Assembly (NCBI GenBank): GCA_016931935.1
Contig: JAFGDW010000157.1
Span: forward strand, 56,166-120,165
DNA length: 64,000 bases
Direction: 5' to 3'
DNA from: Candidatus Zhuqueibacterota bacterium
Lineage (GTDB): Bacteria > Zhuqueibacterota > Zhuqueibacteria > Thermofontimicrobiales > Thiofontviventaceae
Shown here: positions 8,295 to 19,286 of the stretch, piece after piece
Layout: the number at the start of each line of letters is the position of its first letter
How positions within the stretch are numbered: position 1 is the stretch's first letter
The notes under the pieces: generated by a model
What the model was told of the DNA's origin: nothing
The model's database searches: none
What the model saw: the letters and a program-made list of their open reading frames with translations, nothing else
Translations under genes and position numbers: made by a program

Positions 8295-10185
8295 AAAATT
8301 TCATATTAGTGCAATTATTGTCGCTGGTATTGTCGTTTATAGCCAGACGTTCCACCATGCATTTCATTTTGATGATTACACGGATATTGTCGATAATCTG
8401 CTTATTCGTCAGCTAACCAACCCTGCAATCTTTTCCACAACTCGCCCGTTCGCGTATCTCACATTTGCACTGAATTATCACTTTCATGCTCTCAATGTGG
8501 TTGGTTATCATCTAACAAATATTGCAATTCACATCGCGACCGCATTACTGGTTTACTGGCTCATTTACTTGCTCGCCCAAACACCTTATGTATTAAAACA
8601 TCAGCGACAAATTCCAATTACCTGGATAGCATTCATTCTTTCTCTATTATTTGTCATACATCCAATTCAAACGCAGGCAGTAACATATATTGTTCAACGA
8701 ATGGCATCGCTGGCGACATTTTGGTTTATTTTAGCCGTATGCCTGTATTTGAAAGCATTACTTAGCGCCGGTAAGCATCGAATTTTATTAATAATATTTT
8801 CAATCGCAGGCGCAGGTTGCGCCATTCTTACCAAGCAAATTGCCGCAACACTCCCCGCAATTCTTTTGCTATTTGACGTTGCATTATTCAAGGACAACCA
8901 TACTCATTTTCGACGTATCCGGCGCTCCATCTTAATGATAATTGTTATCACCGGTGCTATCTTGTTAGTACGTTCAAATGTATTTTTACGGACAGTTCCG
9001 GTCCAGCAGGATATCGCTGAACCAATTTCAGGGACGACCTATTTGTTCACTCAATTCCGGGTCATTCTGTTATACATTCGCTTGCTCATTTTTCCGATCC
9101 ATCAGAATCTGGATTACGACATACCGCTTGCACATGGAATTGCTAATTTCCCAATAGTACTTTTTTTGTTAGTTTTAGTGTCGTTAGTAACTATCGGTTT
9201 TCTCCTTTACAAAAAACACCGACTAATCGCGCTTGGTATTTTCTGGTTTTTTATCACGCTTTCCGTGGAATCGAGTGTCATTCCCCTGGCGAATGTCATG
9301 TTTGAACATCGTTTGTACCTGCCATCAATCGGATTTTTTATTGCTGTTGTATTCGCTGTGTCGGAATTCATTGATAATAAATATCATCGATATGCGTTGG
9401 GCACCTTTTTTATTATCATCTTGATATATGGTGGCGCCACGCTAAAACGCAACCGTGTCTGGAAAGATGAACTCACAATATGGACGGATGTCGTCAAAAA
9501 ATCACCCGGAAAACCGCGTCCCTGGAATAACCGGGGAGAAGCATTACGGAAAGCGGGAAAACTGGAGCAAGCCATTCGTGATTATTCGCAGGCAATTCAA
9601 TTATACCCGGCCTATCCGACGGCCCGCAATAATCGTGGCTCTGCTTACATGCTCTACAAAAAATATGATTTGGCGCTCACTGATTTTAACGTTGCGATTG
9701 AAACCGGAGCGAGTCAGAAACCGGAATTATTTTTTAACCGTGGTACGTGTTATTACATGCTCGGCAATATTGATGCTGCCATTGCTGATCTCTCGTATGC
9801 AACCGAAGCCCAGCCTTCCTACATCAAGGCATGGATGAATTTAGGCAATGCGTATGTGGCTCAACAACATTACGATTGTGCGCGTGCATGCTTTCAGAAT
9901 ATACTAATATACCAGCCCGAATCATCGAACGCATGGTTTGGATTGGGAGTTACATGGTTTGAACAGCGAAACTGGCAGGAAGCCCGGACACATCTGGAGC
10001 ATGCCATCGACAAGAATAAAGATAATGCCAATGCCTGTTACCTGCTTGGCCAGACACTTTTCCACTCAGGTGATTATACGAATGCACTCAAATATTTTCA
10101 ACAAGCGCAAACACTGGGTGTCAAAGTCGATCCTGCATTTTTCAAAGGCATATCTGCTAAACTAAAACCAAACAAAGAATCTTAA
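8275..10185 (+). CDS. GT-C membrane glycosyltransferase with TPRs, paralogue 1 of 7 (TMTC/GT105-like)
   Basis: 636 residues, starting at a TTG preceded by AGGAAG. The N-terminal ~400 residues are polytopic. The first extracytoplasmic loop carries FHFDD (Asp33-34), the likely acidic metal/substrate site of GT-C enzymes. Then come GYHLTNIAIH, HPIQTQAVTYIVQR and a FEHRLYLPSIGF motif before the soluble part. The pattern matches TMTC proteins, O-mannosyltransferases of CAZy family GT105 that use lipid-linked mannose. After residue ~410 about six TPRs follow. It begins inside the GT4 gene, tying the array to the glycan operon. Sugar and acceptor are not predictable; a TPR membrane protein without activity is the alternative. 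Confidence 0.85.
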   Translation: MNIFTTKKFHISAIIVAGIVVYSQTFHHAFHFDDYTDIVDNLLIRQLTNPAIFSTTRPFAYLTFALNYHFHALNVVGYHLTNIAIHIATALLVYWLIYLLAQTPYVLKHQRQIPITWIAFILSLLFVIHPIQTQAVTYIVQRMASLATFWFILAVCLYLKALLSAGKHRILLIIFSIAGAGCAILTKQIAATLPAILLLFDVALFKDNHTHFRRIRRSILMIIVITGAILLVRSNVFLRTVPVQQDIAEPISGTTYLFTQFRVILLYIRLLIFPIHQNLDYDIPLAHGIANFPIVLFLLVLVSLVTIGFLLYKKHRLIALGIFWFFITLSVESSVIPLANVMFEHRLYLPSIGFFIAVVFAVSEFIDNKYHRYALGTFFIIILIYGGATLKRNRVWKDELTIWTDVVKKSPGKPRPWNNRGEALRKAGKLEQAIRDYSQAIQLYPAYPTARNNRGSAYMLYKKYDLALTDFNVAIETGASQKPELFFNRGTCYYMLGNIDAAIADLSYATEAQPSYIKAWMNLGNAYVAQQHYDCARACFQNILIYQPESSNAWFGLGVTWFEQRNWQEARTHLEHAIDKNKDNANACYLLGQTLFHSGDYTNALKYFQQAQTLGVKVDPAFFKGISAKLKPNKES

Positions 10186-10203
10186 TCCTGAATTTACTCG
10201 TTG

Positions 10204-12543
10204 ATGTTAGTTCCCCCAAATTCCAAACAGCGAACCGCCATATATTTCGTGATAGTGTTGATCGCTCTCATTGTAACCTATGGCCATACGCTGGATGCAT
10301 CGTTTCATTTTGATGACGAACAGGATATTGCCGAAAATCCGTCGATTCGATCTCCATGGAATCCACATATCTGGAAAACAACGAGGCCGGTTGCCTATTT
10401 TAGTTTCGCTTTAAATTATGCGGCTGATGGGTTGGATGTCACCGGCTATCATCTCGTGAATATAGCGATTCATTTCCTGAACGCAATATTGATTTTCTGG
10501 TTCATCATCATCACTTTTCATACGCCCTGTATGAAACACCATCCGTTGTCAGCTTCCGGTGAAGCGATTGCTTTTCTATGCGCCTTGCTCTTTTTGGTTC
10601 ATCCTCTGCAAACACAGGCGGTCACGTACATCGTGCAGCGCATGGCATCGCTGGCGACCACGTTTTACCTGCTTACCCTTATTTTTTATGCAAAGGCGCG
10701 ACTGCATGCCGATGCAGGCAAAGAAGCGCTTTTCTACAGTGCCGCGCTAATTGCAGCCATTCTGGGATTACTTACAAAACAAATTGTGTATACAATCCCG
10801 GTTATCATTGTACTTTACGATCTGATATTTCTAAGGTCGCTGGCAAACGTGAACCTGAATAAAACGAATCTTGCTATCGCAGCGGGACTGCTGATAAGTG
10901 TGTGCCTGGTTGGCTTGCTCACCGGCACATTTAATGTATCACGGCTTTTACGCACAATTCCGCCGCAACAGGGCCAAACGTTTTCCATAACCGGATATGA
11001 ATATCTGCTCACGCAGATTCATGTTATTGTAACCTACCTGCGTCTATTACTGTTTCCGATTCACCAGAATCTTGATTATGACTACCCGATCACCCACACG
11101 TTTTGGGGAAGCGGTACTATTTTATGCAGCTTACTTCTCATATCGCTGTTCGTTGTCGGATTGTTTTTGCTACGCAACCATCGCCTGATCGGATTTGGCA
11201 TACTTTGGTTTTTTATCACACTTTTGGTGGAATCCAGCTTTTATCCACTGCCAAATGTACTATTTGAACACCGCATGTACTTGCCAGGTATTGGCGGAAT
11301 CCTTGCAATAGTCTCAGCGATCGAAACCGCATGTCACCGGCATTCCGGACGGCTTAAACTAACAATCGCCGTCATAATTATATTGATGTTCATAAGCATG
11401 ACCTGGCAACGAAACAAGGTGTGGGCCAGCGAGTATTCGCTCTGGACAGATGTTGTGAGTAAGTCCCCCAACAAAGCCCGCGGCTGGTGTAATCTCGGCA
11501 AGGCAAACTTCGAGCTGAACAATTATGATATTGCAATTGAACAATTTAACCGATCGCTCTCAATTAATCCATATTATGCGGTAGCGCGATTTAATCGCAG
11601 CCAGGCATACATCGCGACAAAAAATTATAATGCCGCTCTCATCGATTTGAATAACGACATTGCGTTTCGGCCAGATCATGCAAAAGCTTATTATTTCCGT
11701 TCGATCGTGTATTACGAAGTCGGCCAATACAATTCATCCTGGTTGGACATAAATCGCGCATTGGAGTTGGATTCCACGTTAGCATCCGGCTATTTTCAAC
11801 GCGGATTGCTTTCCGTACAAAAACAAGATTTTCCGGCAGCGTTCATCGATTTCAGGAAAACACTTCAATATGAACCGAAGCATGCGGAAGCGATGACCAA
11901 TCTCGGAATTCTCTGTTCACGACAAAATGATTTCACCCATGCACTGAAATATTTCAGCGATGCAATCACCATTCATCCCGCCAACGCTGATATCTACGAT
12001 AATCGCGGCCTGTGTTATTTTCGGATGGGCGATTTCAGTAACGCAATCAAGGATTACAATTTTGCGCTCGCCATTGATTCTACAGATGCATCAATTTTGT
12101 TGCATCGTGGCAAGTCCTACAGCCGTCTCGATTCGCTGGAGTTGGCGCTGAAGGATTTTTCTGCGGCGATTGCCTGTTCAACCGATTTTGTCGACGCCTT
12201 TTTTCAACGGAGCCTGGTTTTTGCAGCGTTGGGCTACTACAAGCAGGCAATCAACGATCTTTCCTTTGTAATTGCTAAACAACCGGACAACGATGGCGCG
12301 TATGTGAATCGTGGATTGAACTATGCCAATCTGAATCAATGGAAGTCCGCCATTTCCGATTACAATCACGCGCTCAAACTGAACCCGGCCCAACAAACCG
12401 CACTGCTGAACCGCGCGATTGCCTTCTATTACACACATCAATTTTCGTTGGCACAGCAGGATATTGATCGATATCAACCCGGTCTCAACGATGCCAATCA
12501 GGCACTTATTGAGCAGATTAAAAACGCAATCAGACAAAATTAA
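10204..12543 (+). CDS. GT-C membrane glycosyltransferase with TPRs, paralogue 2 of 7
   Basis: 779 residues from the ATG at 10204 (an in-frame TTG directly precedes it). It keeps every motif of paralogue 1: FHFDDEQDI in the first loop, GYHLVNIAIHFLNA, HPLQTQAVTYIVQRMASLAT, LLTKQI, RTIPPQQG, FPIHQNLDYD and FEHRMYLPGIG. Roughly ten TPRs of the NRG type follow residue ~410, the last ending in a short polar tail. The gap to paralogue 1 is 18 bases without an obvious Shine-Dalgarno site. The TPR region would face the periplasm if topology follows TMTC proteins, and may choose the protein to be modified; that is inference. Confidence 0.85.
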   Translation: MLVPPNSKQRTAIYFVIVLIALIVTYGHTLDASFHFDDEQDIAENPSIRSPWNPHIWKTTRPVAYFSFALNYAADGLDVTGYHLVNIAIHFLNAILIFWFIIITFHTPCMKHHPLSASGEAIAFLCALLFLVHPLQTQAVTYIVQRMASLATTFYLLTLIFYAKARLHADAGKEALFYSAALIAAILGLLTKQIVYTIPVIIVLYDLIFLRSLANVNLNKTNLAIAAGLLISVCLVGLLTGTFNVSRLLRTIPPQQGQTFSITGYEYLLTQIHVIVTYLRLLLFPIHQNLDYDYPITHTFWGSGTILCSLLLISLFVVGLFLLRNHRLIGFGILWFFITLLVESSFYPLPNVLFEHRMYLPGIGGILAIVSAIETACHRHSGRLKLTIAVIIILMFISMTWQRNKVWASEYSLWTDVVSKSPNKARGWCNLGKANFELNNYDIAIEQFNRSLSINPYYAVARFNRSQAYIATKNYNAALIDLNNDIAFRPDHAKAYYFRSIVYYEVGQYNSSWLDINRALELDSTLASGYFQRGLLSVQKQDFPAAFIDFRKTLQYEPKHAEAMTNLGILCSRQNDFTHALKYFSDAITIHPANADIYDNRGLCYFRMGDFSNAIKDYNFALAIDSTDASILLHRGKSYSRLDSLELALKDFSAAIACSTDFVDAFFQRSLVFAALGYYKQAINDLSFVIAKQPDNDGAYVNRGLNYANLNQWKSAISDYNHALKLNPAQQTALLNRAIAFYYTHQFSLAQQDIDRYQPGLNDANQALIEQIKNAIRQN

Positions 12544-12562
12544 TTAACTTTCTTATTTCACT

Positions 12563-15052
12563 ATGAATACAAATCACTTCGTTAAATTCATCCATACTCA
12601 TCGAGGCTATTTAATAGTTGGCAGTTGCAGCATTATCGTTGCTGCGTTGCTGGGATATGCACACACACTGCACTACGGCTTCCATTTCGATGATATGGAT
12701 GACATTCTGCGTAATCCGGCAATCAAAAATCTGGCGGATATTGCCGCCATGTGGCGCTATGCTCCGACACGTGTTGTTGCCATCATTTCACTGGCATTGA
12801 ACTATCATTTCCATCAATACGATGTTCTCGGTTATCATCTGGCGAACATCAGCATTCACATTATCACAGCATTAGTACTGTGGCTGTTTGTCAGGACAAT
12901 ATTAAAAACGCTGGGAACGCTCGCGCAGCAGGACCAACGCTGGCTGGCATTACTCGTGGCGCTGATTTTTGTCTCCCATCCGATTCAGACCCAGGCAGTT
13001 ACCTATATTGTCCAGCGCATGGCCTCGCTTGCCACGTTATTTTTTCTGTTATCCATCACGACATTTGCTTTAGCACACAACAGCGATAATTCCATCAAGC
13101 GACGCAATCTGTTACTTGCCTGTTCATTCTTATCCGGTGTGCTGGCGATGTTCACCAAACCGATCGCGTTCACGCTGCCATTTGTCATCTTGCTTTATGA
13201 ATACGCTTTTGTGCCGCCTGAAAATCGTTGGATTACACACAAACGCAATCGCCTTCGACTAATCCCGATCATGGCGCTTGCCCTGATTGTTCCTGCACTG
13301 CTGAAGTTTAATTTCTCGGTTGTTTTTCGGACCATTATTCCCCAACAAGGAAACACCTTTTCACTCAATGGCAAGGAATATCTGTTCACGCAATTTCGTG
13401 TTATCCTGAATTATATTCGTTTACTCCTGTTTCCGCTGGACCAAAATTTTGATTACGATGTCCGCATCTCCACTCATTTTTTCGATCCGGCAATGCTTCT
13501 TAGTTTCGCGATCCTATCTTTACTTCTGGCTGTCAGCATTCTTCAATGGAAAAAAAATCGCTTGTTCAGTTTCGGAATGTTATGGTTTTTCATTACGCTC
13601 AGCGTTGAATCCAGCATCATCCCCATTCCCAATGTGATGTACGAACATCGGCTGTATTTGCCAGGTATCGGTTTTTTTATTGCCGTGCTATCATTGGTGT
13701 ATGACAAACGGCTGGGTTGCCTCAAACCGCACATAACCAAAGCAGCAGTAATGGCGGTACCGCTGTTGATAATTATGACCCATCAGCGTAATCGGGTGTG
13801 GGAGAATGAATATACACTATGGAATGATGTCGTTTTAAAATCACCGCACAAAGCGCGCGGGTGGAATAATCGCGGACGTTTCTTCATGGATCGTTACGAT
13901 TTCAAAGCAGCAATTTCTGATTTCAACAAAGCAATTGCTATCAATCCTGCCTTTTTCGCACCCTATTTTAATCGGGGATACAGTTATCAGCAGAATGGTC
14001 AGTTAGATTTTGCCGAAGCTGACTTCCGCCGAACCTTGTCGCTGGCGCCCGCTTACCATGAAGCATTTAATTGTTTGGGTGTTATTCAAGCTTTCAGAAA
14101 TCAGAATGATAGTGCACTGGTCAATTTTAACAAAGCATTGGATTGCAATCCGACTTATGTGGAAGCGCTCATTAATCGCGGCATCATTTTGTTGAAGAAT
14201 GGTAGTACGGCATCGGCAATTAAAGATTTTCAACAATCATTGAAACTGGCGCCGGATAATCCGCAGGCATTGTTTTATTTAGGACTGGCTTATCAGCAGT
14301 CATCAGACAATCAAGCAGCCATACAGGCATTCTCGATCTACCTTTCCAAACATCCGCCTGTCAGTGACGTGTTGCTGTATCGCGGTAAATCCTACCTTGA
14401 GCTTGGTGATCACACTCATGCGCAGGCAGATTTAAACGCTGCCGTGAAACTAAAACCAAACGATGCCCGCAGTTGGTTTTATCGGGGAAAAAATCAATTC
14501 ATACTAGGATCATTCCGGAATGCATTAAGTGACTTTGAGCGGACATTGTCCATCGACAAGCAGATGTATGAATGTTATTATTTTTTAGGTTTAATTTTAA
14601 ACGAATTGGGTAATCCTGATGCCGCCATGGATTATATAGATTCGCTGCTCATCCACGAGCCAAAGCATCCCAAAGGATTAGTGGCAAAGGGTAACTTGCT
14701 GACACAGCAGAAAAAAAATCGCCAATCACTCACTTTTTATGATTTAGCACTTAACATCAATCCACAATATGCCGATGCATATTATGAACGTGGAACGGCT
14801 TTCATGAAACTTAACAATATGGCAAAGGCTATTTCCGATTTTTCAGCAGCGGTGAAAATCGATAGCAATCTGGCACGGGCATACGCAAATCGCGCCGAAT
14901 GTTACTATCGCACACATCAATATCAACTCGCGCGGAACGATCTTGCCAAAGTAAAGACGTTAAACGGCATGGAGGATCCGGAATTGTCAACGGCCATGAA
15001 AAAGGTGAAGGGCGCCAGCTACCACAAAACCAACTATGAAAAATCGAATTGA
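12563..15052 (+). CDS. GT-C membrane glycosyltransferase with TPRs, paralogue 3 of 7
   Basis: 829 residues. The first loop reads FHFDDMDDI, then GYHLANISIHIITA, HPIQTQAVTYIVQRMASLAT, a changed MFTKPIAFTLP (other copies have TKQI), RTIIPQQG, FPLDQNFDYD and YEHRLYLPGIGFF. Eleven TPR units follow, including some with longer spacing. The Q-to-P change in the TKQ segment and the loss of His in the FPIHQ segment set this copy slightly apart. It overlaps the start of paralogue 4 by 17 bases, so translation is probably coupled. Confidence 0.85.
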   Translation: MNTNHFVKFIHTHRGYLIVGSCSIIVAALLGYAHTLHYGFHFDDMDDILRNPAIKNLADIAAMWRYAPTRVVAIISLALNYHFHQYDVLGYHLANISIHIITALVLWLFVRTILKTLGTLAQQDQRWLALLVALIFVSHPIQTQAVTYIVQRMASLATLFFLLSITTFALAHNSDNSIKRRNLLLACSFLSGVLAMFTKPIAFTLPFVILLYEYAFVPPENRWITHKRNRLRLIPIMALALIVPALLKFNFSVVFRTIIPQQGNTFSLNGKEYLFTQFRVILNYIRLLLFPLDQNFDYDVRISTHFFDPAMLLSFAILSLLLAVSILQWKKNRLFSFGMLWFFITLSVESSIIPIPNVMYEHRLYLPGIGFFIAVLSLVYDKRLGCLKPHITKAAVMAVPLLIIMTHQRNRVWENEYTLWNDVVLKSPHKARGWNNRGRFFMDRYDFKAAISDFNKAIAINPAFFAPYFNRGYSYQQNGQLDFAEADFRRTLSLAPAYHEAFNCLGVIQAFRNQNDSALVNFNKALDCNPTYVEALINRGIILLKNGSTASAIKDFQQSLKLAPDNPQALFYLGLAYQQSSDNQAAIQAFSIYLSKHPPVSDVLLYRGKSYLELGDHTHAQADLNAAVKLKPNDARSWFYRGKNQFILGSFRNALSDFERTLSIDKQMYECYYFLGLILNELGNPDAAMDYIDSLLIHEPKHPKGLVAKGNLLTQQKKNRQSLTFYDLALNINPQYADAYYERGTAFMKLNNMAKAISDFSAAVKIDSNLARAYANRAECYYRTHQYQLARNDLAKVKTLNGMEDPELSTAMKKVKGASYHKTNYEKSN

Positions 15053-17213
15053 TATTTCCAGAACAATTTTCACTGTTTTCCAATCACCCTGGCTTGCCCG
15101 CATAACTATCGTTATAGCCGGCATAATTTGTTATGCACAAACGCTAAATTTCAGCTTCCACTTTGATGATTTTTATGATATCGTAAACAATCCGGATATT
15201 CGTAATCTGTCCGATATTTCAGCCTGGTGGCATACATCGCATGGCCGACCAATCGCCATGCTGACCTTTGCGTTGAATTATCATGTACACGGATTGAGCG
15301 TGCAGGGCTACCATAGTGTCAATATTCTTATTCATCTCATGAACGCATTTTTAGTTTATGAATTAACAAAAATCACACTTACTACTCCGAAAATTGATAA
15401 TGATCTTATCCGGCTCAGTGACTCCATCGCCTTTGTTGCAGGCTTGTTATTTGTGATTCACCCGGTGCAGACACAGGCAGTGACTTACATAGTTCAACGC
15501 ATGGCGTCTCTGGCGACATTGTTTTATTTTGCTTCTTTGCTCTGTTACATAAACGCCCGGATAAGTACAAATCGTCGAACTCGTCTGCTTTATTTCGGGA
15601 TCAGTGCATTATCAGCGCTACTGGGCATGTACACAAAGCAAATTGTGTTTACATTGCCGATTATTATCATGCTGTATGAATTCACATTCTTTTCGTCATT
15701 CAAGTCAATCAGCATGAAACATAAAATTGGTGCCGGTATTCTTTTGGCGACTGCACTTGTAATCATTCCATTGACGAATGGATTGGATTTATCGCTGTTA
15801 AACCGGGAAATTCCGCCTCAGCAGGGGCATCCGGAAACGATTACCACATTCACTTATTTTTTGACACAAACGCGGGCGCTTATGACTTACTTACGACTGT
15901 TTTTCATCCCGATTCATCAGCAACTGGATTATTACTATCGCCTGTCCACCCAGGCAGGTGATCCGGCAGTGCTGTTAAGTTCAGCCGGTTTGATTGCATT
16001 GTTGCTGCTCGCTGTATTTAGCTTCAAAAAGAACAAATTATTTGCATTCGGGCTGATCTGGTTTTTTGTTACCATTTCGGTAGAATCGGGAGTTATCGCC
16101 CTGCCCAATGTTATTTTTGAGCATCGCATGTATTTGCCACTGATGGGACTGATCTGGGCGGTACTTGCACTGCTGTACTCATTTGCATCATTGCGTCGAC
16201 CGCGAATATCATCGGGGGTGTTAGTATTCGTTTCAATGGCATTTATTGGCATGACTGTCCAGCGAAATCAGGCATGGCAGAATGAAACGACGCTTTGGAG
16301 CGACAATGTATTGAAAGCGCCCGAGAATCCCCGTGCCTGGGCGTCACGCAGTACTGTTTACCTTGAAACAAATGAACTCAATCCGGCGTTGGCAGATGCA
16401 AATAAGGCGCTCGATTTGTGCCCAACCTATACAATTGCACGTCTGAATCGCGGTATTATCTACTACCGGTTACAGCAGTTCGAACGGGCGTTGGCAGATT
16501 TTAATAATGTCCTGGAATCGCATCCGGATCATTTTCAGGCGTTGAATAATCGTGGTTTGGTTTATATAGAATTGAAACAATACAGTCGCGCACTCGATGA
16601 TTTTAACAAAGCGATTGCCCTTAATCCGGTCGATGTAAAAGCACGCTTTAATCGAGGCAAAGCATATTTTCTGGAACAACAACTCAAACCTGCCATCGCG
16701 GATTTTTCCTTTGTCATAAATCAGCAACCTGACCAGACCGATGCGCTTCTTTACCGCGGCCTCAGTTATTCACGATCAAACGACGTACCAGCAGCGATTG
16801 CTGATTTAACAGAACTGACTCATATTCATAAAGCAAACGCAAACGTATATCTGTTACTTGGGCAGTTATACATTCAGCAAACAGAATATCAACACGCAAT
16901 CACAGCGTTCACGTCTGCCTTGAATTTACAGCCTGATTTAGTGGAAGCGCTCAACAATCGCGGCAATTCGTACATGCTGATTGGCCAGTTTGAAAAAGCA
17001 CTTGATGATTACAGCCGGGCAATTACGCTATCACCGGATTATACCAACGCACTGTATAACCGTTCTCGCTGCTATTACAGCTTAAATAAATACAAGCTGG
17101 CGCTCAACGATGCCACCAAAATTCGCCAACTAGGGGCTGACATTCCCAATGGATATTACAAAGATTTGGTAACCAGAACCAGTAGACAACAAGCGGCCAG
17201 GAGAAACAAGTGA
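15036..17213 (+). CDS. GT-C membrane glycosyltransferase with TPRs, paralogue 4 of 7
   Basis: 725 residues. Motifs: FHFDDFYDI, GYHSVNILIHLMNA, HPVQTQAVTYIVQRMASLAT, MYTKQIVFTLP, then REIPPQQG (others have RTIPPQQG), FIPIHQQLDYYY and FEHRMYLPLMG. Eight TPRs follow. It begins inside paralogue 3 and its TGA overlaps the GTG start of paralogue 5. The R-E change and the LDYYY variant (others LDYDY) are the main departures in otherwise highly conserved segments, and could reflect a shifted substrate or relaxed constraint. Confidence 0.85.
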   Translation: MKNRIDISRTIFTVFQSPWLARITIVIAGIICYAQTLNFSFHFDDFYDIVNNPDIRNLSDISAWWHTSHGRPIAMLTFALNYHVHGLSVQGYHSVNILIHLMNAFLVYELTKITLTTPKIDNDLIRLSDSIAFVAGLLFVIHPVQTQAVTYIVQRMASLATLFYFASLLCYINARISTNRRTRLLYFGISALSALLGMYTKQIVFTLPIIIMLYEFTFFSSFKSISMKHKIGAGILLATALVIIPLTNGLDLSLLNREIPPQQGHPETITTFTYFLTQTRALMTYLRLFFIPIHQQLDYYYRLSTQAGDPAVLLSSAGLIALLLLAVFSFKKNKLFAFGLIWFFVTISVESGVIALPNVIFEHRMYLPLMGLIWAVLALLYSFASLRRPRISSGVLVFVSMAFIGMTVQRNQAWQNETTLWSDNVLKAPENPRAWASRSTVYLETNELNPALADANKALDLCPTYTIARLNRGIIYYRLQQFERALADFNNVLESHPDHFQALNNRGLVYIELKQYSRALDDFNKAIALNPVDVKARFNRGKAYFLEQQLKPAIADFSFVINQQPDQTDALLYRGLSYSRSNDVPAAIADLTELTHIHKANANVYLLLGQLYIQQTEYQHAITAFTSALNLQPDLVEALNNRGNSYMLIGQFEKALDDYSRAITLSPDYTNALYNRSRCYYSLNKYKLALNDATKIRQLGADIPNGYYKDLVTRTSRQQAARRNK

Positions 17214-19282
17214 ATACATCCCGCCTGATGCATATATTTCAACGCATAGCAAACAATAAAACCCTGCTCGCCATTGTATTAGTTTTTCTGATTGCGCTTG
17301 TAGCGTATTCCAATTCATTTCATTGCGCATTTCACTTTGATGACTTTCGGGATATCCGTGATAACACGGCAATCCGGAATATTAGCAATATAGCGAGCTG
17401 GTGGAAAATGTATCCGAGCCGGGCACTAGCAATGGGCACGTTCGCCCTCAATTATTGGTTGCATGGCAACAATGTATTTGGATTTCATATCATCAACTTT
17501 CTGATTCATGTTATCAACGGATTATTGGTGTTTTGGCTGATTCGTCAGACATTTCGGACCTATCGGTTCCTATCAGATTCGAACGAACAACATACATGGC
17601 TACTGGCTCTGATCGGGGCACTGGTGTTTGTATCGCATCCGGTACAAAGCCAGGCGGTTACGTATATCGTCCAGCGAATGGCCTCACTCGCGACTTTGTT
17701 TTATCTGCTATCTTTGAATGTATATATTTTCGCGCGAACACAGGTCGCTGTGCCGGGCAAACGAATTTTGTTGTTTGCGCTCTCATTCCTGAGCGCGCTG
17801 GCTGGTATGCTGACGAAACAAATCGTATTTACGTTACCGGTCGTTGTAATTTTGTATGATTTGATATTTCTTGTTCATTTACCATTCTCACAGCTTCTCC
17901 GCCAGAAGAAAATTTATTTATTGTTAACTGGACTTGTTGCGCTATTGTTGATCGTGCCCTTCCGCGAGTCATTTAATTTTTCAATTCTGTTCCGTACGAT
18001 TCCGCCGCAACAGGGACACGCCTATGCAATCACCGGAATGAGTTATCTGCTAACTCAATTTCGCGTTATTGTGACTTACATCCGACTGTTGTTTCTTCCG
18101 ATCAATCAGAATCTCGATTATGATTTTCCTATCGCGCATCATTTTTTTGAATGGCCGACGATGTTAAGTTTCGGATTTCTGCTTGCTCTGTTCATTTTTG
18201 CAATCGTTATGGTACATCGTAATCGGTTCATCGGTTTTGGGATTCTTTGGTTTTTTATTACATTGATGGTGGAATCCAGTATTATTCCCCTACCCAATGT
18301 TATCTTTGAACACCGACTTTATCTTCCTTCCATTGGTTTTATCTTTATGCTGGTGGGAATTTTCAATATTTCGTATTTACAGAAGCATGCGATATCCACA
18401 TGTGCACTCATTATACTGGTACTGACAACATTAACATACCAACGCAATAAAGTATGGCAAACTGAACTTACACTTTGGACGGATGTTGTTAATAAATCAC
18501 CAGATAAAGCGCGCCCCCAGTATAATCTTGGCCTTGCTTATCACAATTCCGGTGATGATGAAAAAGCAATCGTGCATTTGCAGAACAGCATTCGCTTAAA
18601 TCCGCTAATGCTTGAACCAATGAATCTGTTGGGAATTATTTATTTACGTCAAGATAAGTTCGACGAGGCATTGGCATGTTTTAATACAGCGATCGAAGCC
18701 CAACCGGCTTATCCCGAGGCGCTTAATAATCGTGGCCTGATTTATATGGCCCGTGACAGCTTTCAGGTTGCGCTTGATAATTTTAATGAAACGATTAAAG
18801 CGGATTCGAATTACGCGCTCGCATACCAAAATCGCGGCGATGTCTATAAATTGATGAGCCAAACAGAGCTTGCCATGCGCGATTATAACACGGCTATCCG
18901 CAAAGATCCGGCGTTTGCCAGAGCATATTATAAGCGTGGTTTGCTGTACCTCGATGACAAAGCATACAACCGGGCGCTTGCTGATTTCCGTTTGGCAACA
19001 ACTTACGATGACAAAATGGCGACAGCGTTTTATAATGAGGGCATTTGTCTCTATCAGAAAGCACAATTTGATGGAGCAATTGCCGCATTCACCGCAGCCA
19101 TCGAAGCCGATTCCACGCACGAGAAGGCTTATTATAATCGTTCACTGGCATACGCCTATTACAAAAAACAATTTGAAAAGGCCTGGGAGGATGTGCAACA
19201 GGCCAAAGCACGCGGGTATAAAGTCGACATGACCTATTACAATACCCTGGCTGATCATTTTTCAAAAACAACACATCAGTAG
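17210..19282 (+). CDS. GT-C membrane glycosyltransferase with TPRs, paralogue 5 of 7
   Basis: 690 residues. The start is a GTG overlapping the preceding stop codon, with AGGAG about seven bases upstream. It contains FHFDDFRDI, GFHIINFLIHVING (GF rather than GY), HPVQSQAVTYIVQRMASLAT (a Ser replaces the usual Thr), MLTKQIVFTLP, RTIPPQQG, FLPINQNLDYD and FEHRLYLPSIGF. Seven TPRs follow. It ends four bases before paralogue 6. In its role it should match the other copies: a membrane glycosyltransferase whose periplasmic repeats contact the acceptor. Confidence 0.85.
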   Translation: MNTSRLMHIFQRIANNKTLLAIVLVFLIALVAYSNSFHCAFHFDDFRDIRDNTAIRNISNIASWWKMYPSRALAMGTFALNYWLHGNNVFGFHIINFLIHVINGLLVFWLIRQTFRTYRFLSDSNEQHTWLLALIGALVFVSHPVQSQAVTYIVQRMASLATLFYLLSLNVYIFARTQVAVPGKRILLFALSFLSALAGMLTKQIVFTLPVVVILYDLIFLVHLPFSQLLRQKKIYLLLTGLVALLLIVPFRESFNFSILFRTIPPQQGHAYAITGMSYLLTQFRVIVTYIRLLFLPINQNLDYDFPIAHHFFEWPTMLSFGFLLALFIFAIVMVHRNRFIGFGILWFFITLMVESSIIPLPNVIFEHRLYLPSIGFIFMLVGIFNISYLQKHAISTCALIILVLTTLTYQRNKVWQTELTLWTDVVNKSPDKARPQYNLGLAYHNSGDDEKAIVHLQNSIRLNPLMLEPMNLLGIIYLRQDKFDEALACFNTAIEAQPAYPEALNNRGLIYMARDSFQVALDNFNETIKADSNYALAYQNRGDVYKLMSQTELAMRDYNTAIRKDPAFARAYYKRGLLYLDDKAYNRALADFRLATTYDDKMATAFYNEGICLYQKAQFDGAIAAFTAAIEADSTHEKAYYNRSLAYAYYKKQFEKAWEDVQQAKARGYKVDMTYYNTLADHFSKTTHQ

Positions 19283-19286
19283 TTGA